Source of the DNA: JAPLST01 sp964397565
GTDB lineage: Bacteria; Auribacterota; UBA3054; JAPLST01
Assembly: GCA_964397565.1 (NCBI GenBank)
Contig: CAYNJC010000021.1
Span: 11,109 to 75,108 of the forward strand
DNA length: 64,000 bases
Reading direction: 5' to 3'
In this document: piece after piece, positions 57,279 to 64,000 of the stretch
Layout of the letters: each line of letters begins with the position of its first letter
Position numbering within the stretch: position 1 is the first letter of the stretch
Position numbers and translations under genes: made by a program
Notes under the pieces: model-generated
What the model saw: the letters and a program-made list of their open reading frames with translations, nothing else
The model's database searches: none
What the model was told of the DNA's origin: nothing

Positions 57279-59789
57279 ATGCATAGCATGAATCTGCGCC
57301 TTCTTACGACAATCAGGTGCCTCCGGCATTATCTAGTGCTCTGCATTATTGTGCTCGGTACCGTCGCAGCAGCCGCCGACATGCAGGGGCTTGACTGCTA
57401 CCGCCAGCTCGAATTGCTCCCGCAGTTGACGCCGGCCGAATGGTGCCTCGGCGCCTCCAGCTGGGATCGCAGCGGCGGCAATAACGACCGCGGCAATTTT
57501 CTCTACCAGTCCGGCAGTGAATACGTCATGGCGGAGTTGCGCGGCCAGGGCGCGTTGTACCGGCTGTGGGTCACGGGCCAAAACGGCGGCGCGTATTTGC
57601 GCGTGTATCTCGATGGCGCGACTTCGCCGCAAATCAACAGCACCTTTAATAATGTATTCGCCGGCGGCGTCACGCCCTTTCTCACCCCGTTGTCCGGCAA
57701 CAATGTTGATTCCAGCGGCGGCTTCTATCTTTATCTCCCGGTCACCTTTACCAATGCCTGCCGCGTCACTACGACGGACAGTAATCCCTACTACAATCTC
57801 GGTTTTGTGAGGGCGCCGACCGCGACGTCGCTGGTAACCTGGACCGGTACAGAAACTTCGAGTGATGTGCGCACCCAATGGACTAATGCGTCCGCGCCGG
57901 TGGGGACATATGCGGGCACGCTTGCCATTACCAGCAGCTTTTCCCTCGCGCCCGGCGCCGCGGTCACCATTGCCGCTATCAGCGGGCCGCGCTGTGTCTC
58001 CAGTGTTCAGCTGGTCACGCCCTCACTCGGGCAACCCAATAAAGACCCGCTTGTCGTCACAGATGATGGCCGCGCGCACAAGGGCTACTCTCGTTTCGTC
58101 ATGGCGGTGCAGTCAAATTGCAGTGGCGCAACGTTGGTGCGCCGCATGGACTATGGCATCGCGAACCAAAAGGCGAATGTGTCCATTGACGGTGCGCATG
58201 CTGGCGAATGGTTCGATCCGAATGGGTACGGCAGTTGTTTTTATGACAGTCGTTTTCAGATTGCCTCCAGTTTTGTCGTCGGCAAGCAGGCGGTCACCGT
58301 CCAGGTTTCCTTTGTCAGCAGCGCGATCGATTGGAATGAATTTACGTACTGGATGTACTCGGGTACCGGCACCAGCGCGGTCCTGACGGACACCCTGGAT
58401 GTGGGCACTTCGGTGGCGGCGCTGGCCAGTGAAGCCGCGCACAGCTACAGCATTTCCAACCAATTTTGGGAGGGCACGCGCACCTTCGCCTATTTGGATC
58501 TGACCGTGCCGGAGAATTATGCGCTGTCCGGCGTGTGGATGCGGGCCAGCTGGGATGGTCTGCAGAATGCCGTTGCCGCGCCGCTTGGCTTTTTCTTCGG
58601 GATGCCGTTCGGTGTGCGCGAAATGCACGGCCTGATGCTCGGGGTGCTGACCAATGCAGCGCGCGCCTACAACTATTTCCCCATGCCGTTCACGTCGTCT
58701 GGTACCATCATGCTGACCAACGTCGGCACCGCGTGGGCGTCCAACATCTGGTGCGAAGTGCGCCACAGCGATCTGCCCGCCGCACTTGCGAACTTCGGGC
58801 ATTTGTACGCCACCTACACGAACAAGAACGTCACCGGCGGCGATGGCCAGGATTATGTGTTTCTCGATGTGACCGGCTGCGGCCATCTCGTCGGCGTCAT
58901 TCATGCCATGAAGGGCTCGACCGGCCGCGGGTATCTCGAAGGCGACGAACGCTTCTATGTCGACAACTGCCGCAGTCCGGTCATCTACGGCACCGGCACC
59001 GAGGACTACTACAATGGCGGCTGGTACTTCGACCGCGGTCCGTTTTCCCGCCCGCTCCACGGCAATCAAAATCATCAGCAGCCGAGCGGGAGCGACTGGA
59101 CCGCCTGCTACCGGCTGCATCTGGCGGATCGCATTCCGTTCCGCACGCGCCTGCGCGCCGGCATTGAACACGGCCACGCAAATGATGCCAGCGCGAATTA
59201 TGCCAGTCTCGCGTTCTGGTATGGCACGCCGGTGCCCGCCATGCAATTGATCGACAGCCTTGACATCGGCAATCCGGCCAGTGAGGCCGCGCATGGTTAC
59301 ACGAATCAAGGTGCCAGCACGCTGTATTCACTCACCGCCGGCTATCCCGGCAATTTCGCAACCACGCTCATCACCGATACCGGGCGGGTGCACATCGCCA
59401 TGAGCTCGTTTACGGTATTTGTCAACAGCGGTGCCGGCTTGGTGCTGCAACGCCGCGCCGACGCTGCGCTCACGAATCAACGCGCCGAGGTGTATTGCAA
59501 TGGCAGCTTCTGCGGCACCTGGCTGCTGCCCGGCTACACACCGGCCAGTACGCGCTGGTATGACGACACGTTTTTCATTCCGCCGCAGGCGATACCCGCC
59601 GGCGCAACGGACGTCACGGTTGCACTCACGCCCAGCAGCGGCCAGCCCTGGTCGGAATTTCGTTACGATGTCTATGCCTTGCCGCTGGTGGTGCCGGAAG
59701 GCGGTCTGCTGCCGCTCTGCCTGGGCATCGTCTGGCTGTTGCAGCGCCAGCGGTGCAGCCACCTAACGCGGCATTTTGACAAGGAGTAA
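57279..59789 (+). CDS. DUF2961-domain secreted protein with PEP-CTERM-like end
   Basis: The 836-residue protein starts at ATG 57279 (or 57288; TTGGAG lies just ahead). It has a signal peptide (YLVLCIIVLGTVAAAADMQG). The DUF2961 fold is marked by SSWDRSGGNNDRG, GALYRLWVTGQNGGAYLRVY, DYVFLDVTGCGHLVGVIHAM and YGTGTEDYYNGGWYFDRGPF near residue 570. Members of this family include glycoside hydrolases acting on fructosides or arabinans in some bacteria; the substrate here is not predictable. C-terminal jelly-roll-like repeats share YANLAFWYG-like and ITDTGRVHIAMSSFTVFVNS patterns. It ends VVPEGGLLPLCLGIVWLLQR, a sorting signal with PEG in place of PEP. Confidence 0.85.
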   Translation: MHSMNLRLLTTIRCLRHYLVLCIIVLGTVAAAADMQGLDCYRQLELLPQLTPAEWCLGASSWDRSGGNNDRGNFLYQSGSEYVMAELRGQGALYRLWVTGQNGGAYLRVYLDGATSPQINSTFNNVFAGGVTPFLTPLSGNNVDSSGGFYLYLPVTFTNACRVTTTDSNPYYNLGFVRAPTATSLVTWTGTETSSDVRTQWTNASAPVGTYAGTLAITSSFSLAPGAAVTIAAISGPRCVSSVQLVTPSLGQPNKDPLVVTDDGRAHKGYSRFVMAVQSNCSGATLVRRMDYGIANQKANVSIDGAHAGEWFDPNGYGSCFYDSRFQIASSFVVGKQAVTVQVSFVSSAIDWNEFTYWMYSGTGTSAVLTDTLDVGTSVAALASEAAHSYSISNQFWEGTRTFAYLDLTVPENYALSGVWMRASWDGLQNAVAAPLGFFFGMPFGVREMHGLMLGVLTNAARAYNYFPMPFTSSGTIMLTNVGTAWASNIWCEVRHSDLPAALANFGHLYATYTNKNVTGGDGQDYVFLDVTGCGHLVGVIHAMKGSTGRGYLEGDERFYVDNCRSPVIYGTGTEDYYNGGWYFDRGPFSRPLHGNQNHQQPSGSDWTACYRLHLADRIPFRTRLRAGIEHGHANDASANYASLAFWYGTPVPAMQLIDSLDIGNPASEAAHGYTNQGASTLYSLTAGYPGNFATTLITDTGRVHIAMSSFTVFVNSGAGLVLQRRADAALTNQRAEVYCNGSFCGTWLLPGYTPASTRWYDDTFFIPPQAIPAGATDVTVALTPSSGQPWSEFRYDVYALPLVVPEGGLLPLCLGIVWLLQRQRCSHLTRHFDKE

Positions 59790-59807
59790 AAGAGTCAAAG
59801 AGCTGGT

Positions 59808-59832
59808 TCAATCGACGTTTTGTGTCGATTGA
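59808..59832 (+). repeat. CAATCGAC palindrome (copy 3), candidate terminator
   Basis: Arms TCAATCGAC and GTCGATTGA flank a seven-base loop rich in T. It lies 19 bp after the stop of the DUF2961 gene. Confidence 0.7.
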
Positions 59833-60216
59833 CAAGCGCAGCGCAGATGATCTCTCACAAAGGCACAGAGACACCAAGGACAGCAGCAGCGCTGAGATTT
59901 GTTGTGTGGTCTGTGCGGCACCATGACAAAGGAAATCCTTTCGCAACGGAATAATTCATGGTGCTGCAAGTCTGCCCATAATGAATCGTGCTCCCCGCTT
60001 CTTCGTGTCTTGGTGACTTCGTGGCAATTCCATGCTGTATCGGCGCCATCGATGGCATCGGCGGATATCATCTGCCACGGCCCTGACCGTGGCATTTGTG
60101 CTTTGGCGCCACACGCCGGTGCCGGCAATTGCAGAAGCTCGCCAGAATGACAACTATGAATGCATGGCCCTCTCTGTCCCGAAGACGGCACGCGCCGCTC
60201 TCCGCCTGTCTCTTCA
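59833..60216. repeat. Repeat-rich intergenic region without a gene
   Basis: It contains ACAAAGGCACAGAGACACCA, CCTTTCGCAACGGAATAATTC and a segment from CTTCGTGTCTTGGTGACTTC to GCGGATATCATCTGC (59997-60075) that resembles 55877-55945. No gene supported. Confidence 0.55.
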
Positions 60217-60651
60217 TCAACGGGGCAGGGTGGGCAGCTTTGACGTAATCAGGTTTACAAAAAAGACCGCCTTCTCAAACAAGGCCTCGGCTTCTGTCTC
60301 CGTAATCAGCCCGGCGACATCGTATATTGCCTGGTTGCGTTTGCCGCGCATGCGGTCAAAATACGTTATCAAATCTTCATATTCTTTGCCAAACGCGGCG
60401 CGCATGAAGGCAAAGGTGTTTTTGTGCCCCTCGGCACTCGCCGGCCGGTACCCGTGTGCAAACATGTATGCGCGCGCGGTCTGCAGCACGGCGTTATAAG
60501 CCACCGCAAAGCCCCAGTCCCAGTCGGATGCCATAATCTTGCGCGCGGTGGAGATATCTCGCGCGGCACGCTCCAACGCACGCGCAATCTCGTCTTTGGA
60601 AATACGCTGCTTCTTGATCCTGCCGCTCTTGAGCAGCTCATCGTATTTCAT
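60217..60651 (-). CDS. HEPN-domain protein (putative toxin of an MNT/HEPN module)
   Basis: The 144-residue all-helical protein is of the HEPN type: LERAARDISTARKIMASDWD, WGFAVAYNAVLQTARAYMFA (typical ARAYMFAHGYRP), a KNTFAF segment and the C-terminal DRMRGKRNQAIYDVAGLITE. The last carries the R-x-K-R-N-x-x-x-Y-D form of the HEPN active-site region instead of RxxxxH. In such pairs HEPN is a ribonuclease-like toxin modified by the MNT partner. The start ATG 60651 is preferred over 60657 because GGAG is then at a correct six-base spacing. It overlaps the MNT gene by 14 bases. Confidence 0.85.
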   Translation of the reverse strand: MKYDELLKSGRIKKQRISKDEIARALERAARDISTARKIMASDWDWGFAVAYNAVLQTARAYMFAHGYRPASAEGHKNTFAFMRAAFGKEYEDLITYFDRMRGKRNQAIYDVAGLITETEAEALFEKAVFFVNLITSKLPTLPR

Positions 60652-61267
60652 GGGCATCTCCGATGATCAAGATCCTGCTGCCGGCGAGAACGCGTGCCAA
60701 AAATCCCGTCTTTTCTCTTGCGCGCAGGGCGGCCTCGCGTGGCGTCAAGAGCGTATAATTCACGGCTCGATTGATGCGCTGTTCCGCCCGCGCGATTGCG
60801 CGATGCAATCCAATCTCATCCACGTTCCCCACCACAAGCAGGTCAACATCACTCTTGTCAGTGATCTCACCCGTTGCATGACTGCCGAAGATGAACGCGG
60901 TACTTATGTGCATGCGCAGCGGATGCAAAGCCTGCTCGATGATCTCCGCGACGCCCGCCGTCTTAACCATCAGCATGCGTAGTTCGGGAAAGACTGGGCA
61001 GACGGGGTTGGCTTGGAAGTGGACCTGATTTCCTTGGCGCGTTCGGGTGATGAAGCCCGCATCGGCAAGCCGCCGCAGCTCGCGCTGCACTGCGCCGAGA
61101 GCGGCACACGCCTGCCTGGCAATTTCGCGCAAGTGGAACCCGCGCTCGGCATGGCAATACAGCAACGCCAACACCTTGCTGCGTGTTGCGCCCAACAGCA
61201 CCCGCGCGAGTGCCGGCGCCGGCGCACAAGCCGGACGCGTCACAGGAGAAATGCGTATCGTACTCAT
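60638..61267 (-). CDS. MNT nucleotidyltransferase fused to a winged-helix domain (putative antitoxin)
   Basis: The 209-residue protein has an N-terminal winged-helix DNA-binding domain (RSKVLALLYCHAERGFHLRE, LRRLADAGFITRTRQGNQVH) and a C-terminal minimal nucleotidyltransferase with FIFGSHATGEITDKSDVDLL, i.e. G-S-x9-D-x-D. In characterised MNT/HEPN pairs this enzyme adds AMP to the HEPN partner to silence it. The winged helix suggests that it also represses its own promoter. The start ATG 61267 lies just after a strong promoter. Gene order nucleotidyltransferase then HEPN, with overlap, supports a toxin-antitoxin operon. Confidence 0.88.
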   Translation of the reverse strand: MSTIRISPVTRPACAPAPALARVLLGATRSKVLALLYCHAERGFHLREIARQACAALGAVQRELRRLADAGFITRTRQGNQVHFQANPVCPVFPELRMLMVKTAGVAEIIEQALHPLRMHISTAFIFGSHATGEITDKSDVDLLVVGNVDEIGLHRAIARAEQRINRAVNYTLLTPREAALRAREKTGFLARVLAGSRILIIGDAHEIR

Positions 61268-61277
61268 ATTGATTACA

Positions 61278-61306
61278 ATTGTACGCTGTTTGGGTACATT
61301 TGTCAA
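61278..61306 (-). promoter_or_regulatory. Promoter and possible operator of the MNT/HEPN operon
   Basis: On the minus strand TTGACA (61301-61306), 17 bp and TACAAT (61278-61283) form a near-perfect promoter. Between the two hexamers TGTAC and GTACA are arranged as an inverted repeat, a plausible site for autoregulation by the winged-helix protein. Confidence 0.75.
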
Positions 61307-61386
61307 GCACGCGCCGCACGTCGGCGACGGCAACCGCAGAAGCCTGCAAGAATGGCAGCGGCGCGGCGCGAACTTCTCTGTCCCCT

Positions 61387-63810
61387 TTACTTCTGTTCCG
61401 GCGTGACGACGATGGCGCCTAAATCGGTATCGGTGGAAAACGGTCCGACTGTTTTCACTTCTTTAGTATTCCGTTCGGTGCTTACACTAATGCTGAATTG
61501 TGCGTTCGGCTGAATGCCGCTCCATTCAAAGCGCCCCTCCTCATCCGAAATACTATCGTTACCAAACCAGGAGGGGGTAGCGTTGGGATCTTGTTGCGCG
61601 ATCCTGCCATAGGCATAAATGTGGACATTGGCAAGTGGCTTTCCATTTTCGTCAACAACGGTGCCGGTAATTTTCAGTCCTCTATTTTCCATGACAATAT
61701 CGCCCAGGTCAACGTCGTGATCGGACACCGTGACAGAGCGTCTTTCCGGCAGGTAGCCGTCCACGCGTATATCTAATTCAAACGTGCAGGGAAAAATCGG
61801 CGAGAGGCAAAATTCGCCCGTGTCTCGATCTTGTATGGCGTAAGGAAGAGACCATTCTAAAGGCTGATGGTTTGCGTCAACAACGCGACCAGTAATGCGG
61901 TACGCGGCCGGAAGATTAATGCTCAAGGGCGGGCCGTTGGGCGCGACTGCTGTAATGACAATATCGGTGGATGAAATTGTGAACGGCGAAAGCCAAACAT
62001 CGTAGCGCAACTGCGGATCGAGACCTTCAATTAAAAAATGTCCTTGATATCCGCAGCCGTACTGCAAAGCACGCCGTTCACCTGGCGTGGACGACGTAAT
62101 CGCAGCACGGGGCAGAAAGTAACCCATCGGCACGCCGCCGACAGTGACCGTGCCTTCAATGGTGCCGGAATCGTTGCTGGCATTGTTGACATACAGTTGC
62201 ACCGGCGCGTCGGCGATGATATTGACATTTGTTTTCAGATAGGTCACATCATTTATTCTGAAACCACTGGATTTGCGGATGTCAATTGCATAGAAGCCGG
62301 TCGGCATGCTGTTTATCCATGCGCGCTGCGTTTCAAAAACAAAGTGATGATCATCAAAGGCGCGGTAACTCTCGTTCGACGCAGCACACCGGCACGTAAT
62401 GCCGATCCGGTCACGCTTGACCGGTTGAGAAAATAGAATCTCAAGCATGCCGCGCGGCGGCAAAACCAGCAGTGTTGTTGCCACTGCACCCGGTGTTAGC
62501 GCGAGCGGTTCACTGCGCGCCATGTTTGCATCTTCTCGGCCATATACACTACCAAAAGACCTCTGCGCCGCATCACTGCCATCCATGCCGCACGCGTATG
62601 CCGTTACCGGGCTGATATGCACCGGCACATTGCTGAAGAGTGTCTCGCCCGCGCTTACGGATTGGATCATAGACTCTTGATGACGCTCAATAACGGTGGC
62701 GCGGTTTGCTTCGAGGCGCACCATGCAATTCGTTGCGGGTGAACCATCGGCTTCAACCACGTTGACGAGAACCTGCGCGCCGGCAGACATGTACACAACC
62801 GGCGGCGGGTATTGCGTTCTTGGGCTGTACGGCACATAGCACAGGCTGGGCGCATAAAGGATGTGCGTAAATCTGAGAAAGGAGGCCTCGTTGCTCATGC
62901 GCACCCAAAACAGGCCGTTCGCGTCCGAGAATTGCAAACAGGTGCTGCTCTGCTGGCCATATTCAGGACTGGGCATAATCAGCACATCCGGGATTGGCAT
63001 GTGGGTGGCTATGTCAATGACCTTGCCGGTTATGACCGGTATCTCGCTAAACACCACGTCGAGTGTTTCGAGCTGATTCTCGCGAATGATTCTTTCACGA
63101 TTTTCGCGGAGGTGTTCCGGCACATCAAAGGAAAAAGACAACGCCCCCGGCGCAATGATGCCGGAAAGATACGTGCCGTCGGCTTCAATCGTCAACGGCA
63201 AGCGGATTTCCCCTTTGCGCCATTCCAAGGTATGTGCTTGCACAGAAAAATAATAGTGCGCCGTCACATTCGTGGCCGGCATGCCATCGCGCATAAGGAA
63301 TTGCCCGGTCAAGCGCGCACCCTCAGTCTTTATGGTGAGCACAAGCTCCTTTGGCAGCGTGGCGCGTTCAAACGGCCCGGCCATGCTGACCGCAAATCCG
63401 CTGCACAGCGCTTTCACTACAAAACGTGTATCGCCTTTGATGGTTGTAATGGCAAAGGCGCCATCGGCATCTGTTACCGTTTTTGTGTCCGGCAATGCAT
63501 TTGTCGCAGTTGATTCCTTTTTGTTCCACTCATCCGGTTCAGTGCGCAGAACTTCCTCGGCCCAGATCGTCGCGCCGCTGGCTGCGTTGCCATTGTCGAA
63601 CAGAACGACACCGTTGACGAGCCCGGTTGGTTGGGGTGTGCCAAGCACGACAGGCGTGAAAAGATTTGAGCGCGCTGGCATGGCGCGATTTGCATCAGCG
63701 GAAAGTGAGCGCGCCGGCGCTTGCTCTGCACGTGGTCGCGCAGCAGGGTGTGGTGTGCGCTGACATGCAGCAAGAAGTATGATCAGCATGACGGATAGCA
63801 AACGCAGCAT
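61387..63810 (-). CDS. Large lipoprotein with carboxypeptidase-regulatory-like repeats (second copy type)
   Basis: The 807-residue protein starts at ATG 63810 with AAGGA upstream. It has a lipoprotein signal ending in the lipobox LLAAC (MLRLLSVMLIILLAAC) and a low-complexity spacer. Beta-sandwich modules follow: NGVVLFDNGNAASGATIWAE, DADGAFAITTIKGDTRFVVK, GKVIDIATHMPIPDVLIMPS, GRVVDANHQPLEWSLPYAIQ and GTVVDENGKPLANVHIYAYG. The last module ends GRFEWSGIQPNAQFSISVST. It repeats the architecture of the lipoprotein at 46049-49408, with different sequence. It probably projects from the outer membrane; no catalytic motif is visible. Base use seems less GC-rich than the flanking genes. Confidence 0.85.
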   Translation of the reverse strand: MLRLLSVMLIILLAACQRTPHPAARPRAEQAPARSLSADANRAMPARSNLFTPVVLGTPQPTGLVNGVVLFDNGNAASGATIWAEEVLRTEPDEWNKKESTATNALPDTKTVTDADGAFAITTIKGDTRFVVKALCSGFAVSMAGPFERATLPKELVLTIKTEGARLTGQFLMRDGMPATNVTAHYYFSVQAHTLEWRKGEIRLPLTIEADGTYLSGIIAPGALSFSFDVPEHLRENRERIIRENQLETLDVVFSEIPVITGKVIDIATHMPIPDVLIMPSPEYGQQSSTCLQFSDANGLFWVRMSNEASFLRFTHILYAPSLCYVPYSPRTQYPPPVVYMSAGAQVLVNVVEADGSPATNCMVRLEANRATVIERHQESMIQSVSAGETLFSNVPVHISPVTAYACGMDGSDAAQRSFGSVYGREDANMARSEPLALTPGAVATTLLVLPPRGMLEILFSQPVKRDRIGITCRCAASNESYRAFDDHHFVFETQRAWINSMPTGFYAIDIRKSSGFRINDVTYLKTNVNIIADAPVQLYVNNASNDSGTIEGTVTVGGVPMGYFLPRAAITSSTPGERRALQYGCGYQGHFLIEGLDPQLRYDVWLSPFTISSTDIVITAVAPNGPPLSINLPAAYRITGRVVDANHQPLEWSLPYAIQDRDTGEFCLSPIFPCTFELDIRVDGYLPERRSVTVSDHDVDLGDIVMENRGLKITGTVVDENGKPLANVHIYAYGRIAQQDPNATPSWFGNDSISDEEGRFEWSGIQPNAQFSISVSTERNTKEVKTVGPFSTDTDLGAIVVTPEQK

Positions 63811-63947
63811 ACATGTTCCTTTGTGCATTTTTTGACAAAGAGTAAAATGCGCAGTGCTTTCATTCTGTTGGCAGCGTGCGTACTTCCGCACGATCATTTC
63901 TTACCTGCTTAGTATAGCAAAAGAACACGTGCGCAGCAAGTGATATT

Positions 63948-64000
63948 ACTAATGAATGCGCTTACTAGGTGTCATGCCAATTGTGGCCGCGGGCGCTGAC
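63948..64000 (-). repeat. MITE-like element, copy 4 (cut by window edge)
   Basis: This is the reverse orientation of the 125-bp element, entering at ACTAATGAATGCGCTTACTA and continuing past the window. It repeats the right-hand half of copies 1 and 2, including the CAATTGTGGCCGCGGGCGCTGA core. Confidence 0.85.

Overview
This is a GC-rich chromosomal window from a Gram-negative bacterium that most resembles the PVC superphylum, probably a Kiritimatiellota/Verrucomicrobiota relative. The inference rests on gene content: a V/A-type rotary ATPase, RnfC, the carboxynorspermidine polyamine route, OmpA-type and other lipoproteins, and at least six secreted proteins with C-terminal PEP-CTERM anchors next to right-handed beta-helix proteins. 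Taxonomy was not tested by any search.

Layout. 1-1.4 kb: the start of a DUF2723 membrane protein, a decayed rhuM gene and tRNA-Val(CAC). 1.5-8.9 kb: rpiB, a 47-residue membrane protein and V-ATPase genes in the order H/G-C-I-K-F-E-A, with subunits B and D missing. 9-11.5 kb: recQ, bracketed by repeats. 11.7-14.8 kb (minus strand): carboxynorspermidine synthase, NspC and a SagB-like nitroreductase. 15.7-19.5 kb: an envelope operon (zinc-ribbon protein, COG2426 membrane protein, OmpA lipoprotein, another lipoprotein, ATP-grasp ligase). 19.5-23.3 kb: a lipoprotein translationally coupled to a double RCC1-like propeller protein. 23.6-30.2 kb (minus strand): PolX, GshA, an unassigned ATP-grasp enzyme, an esterase, a zinc metallopeptidase and a small membrane protein. 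30.6-40.6 kb: a secreted-protein island with two beta-helix proteins around three tandem PEP-CTERM serine hydrolases. 40.6-45.6 kb: AsnB, a GT2 glycosyltransferase and a D,D-carboxypeptidase. 46-64 kb: two very large lipoproteins, rnfC, another PEP-CTERM protein, pheT, a DUF2961 protein and a HEPN/MNT toxin-antitoxin pair.

Intergenic DNA is unusually rich in several distinct repeat families: a roughly 125-bp MITE-like element with terminal inverted repeats (four copies), 7-bp tandem arrays with different units but the same period, a 109-bp double-hairpin unit, a CAATCGACA palindrome at the 3' ends of secreted-protein genes, and a GCTGCTTGG palindrome. Some of them supply stop codons, start-proximal DNA or the C-terminal residues of genes.

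Sigma-70-type promoters with an exact 17-bp spacer (TTGACA/TTGCAT...TACAAT/TATAAT) can be read directly in front of several operons. No CRISPR array, rRNA, prophage or transposase gene was seen.
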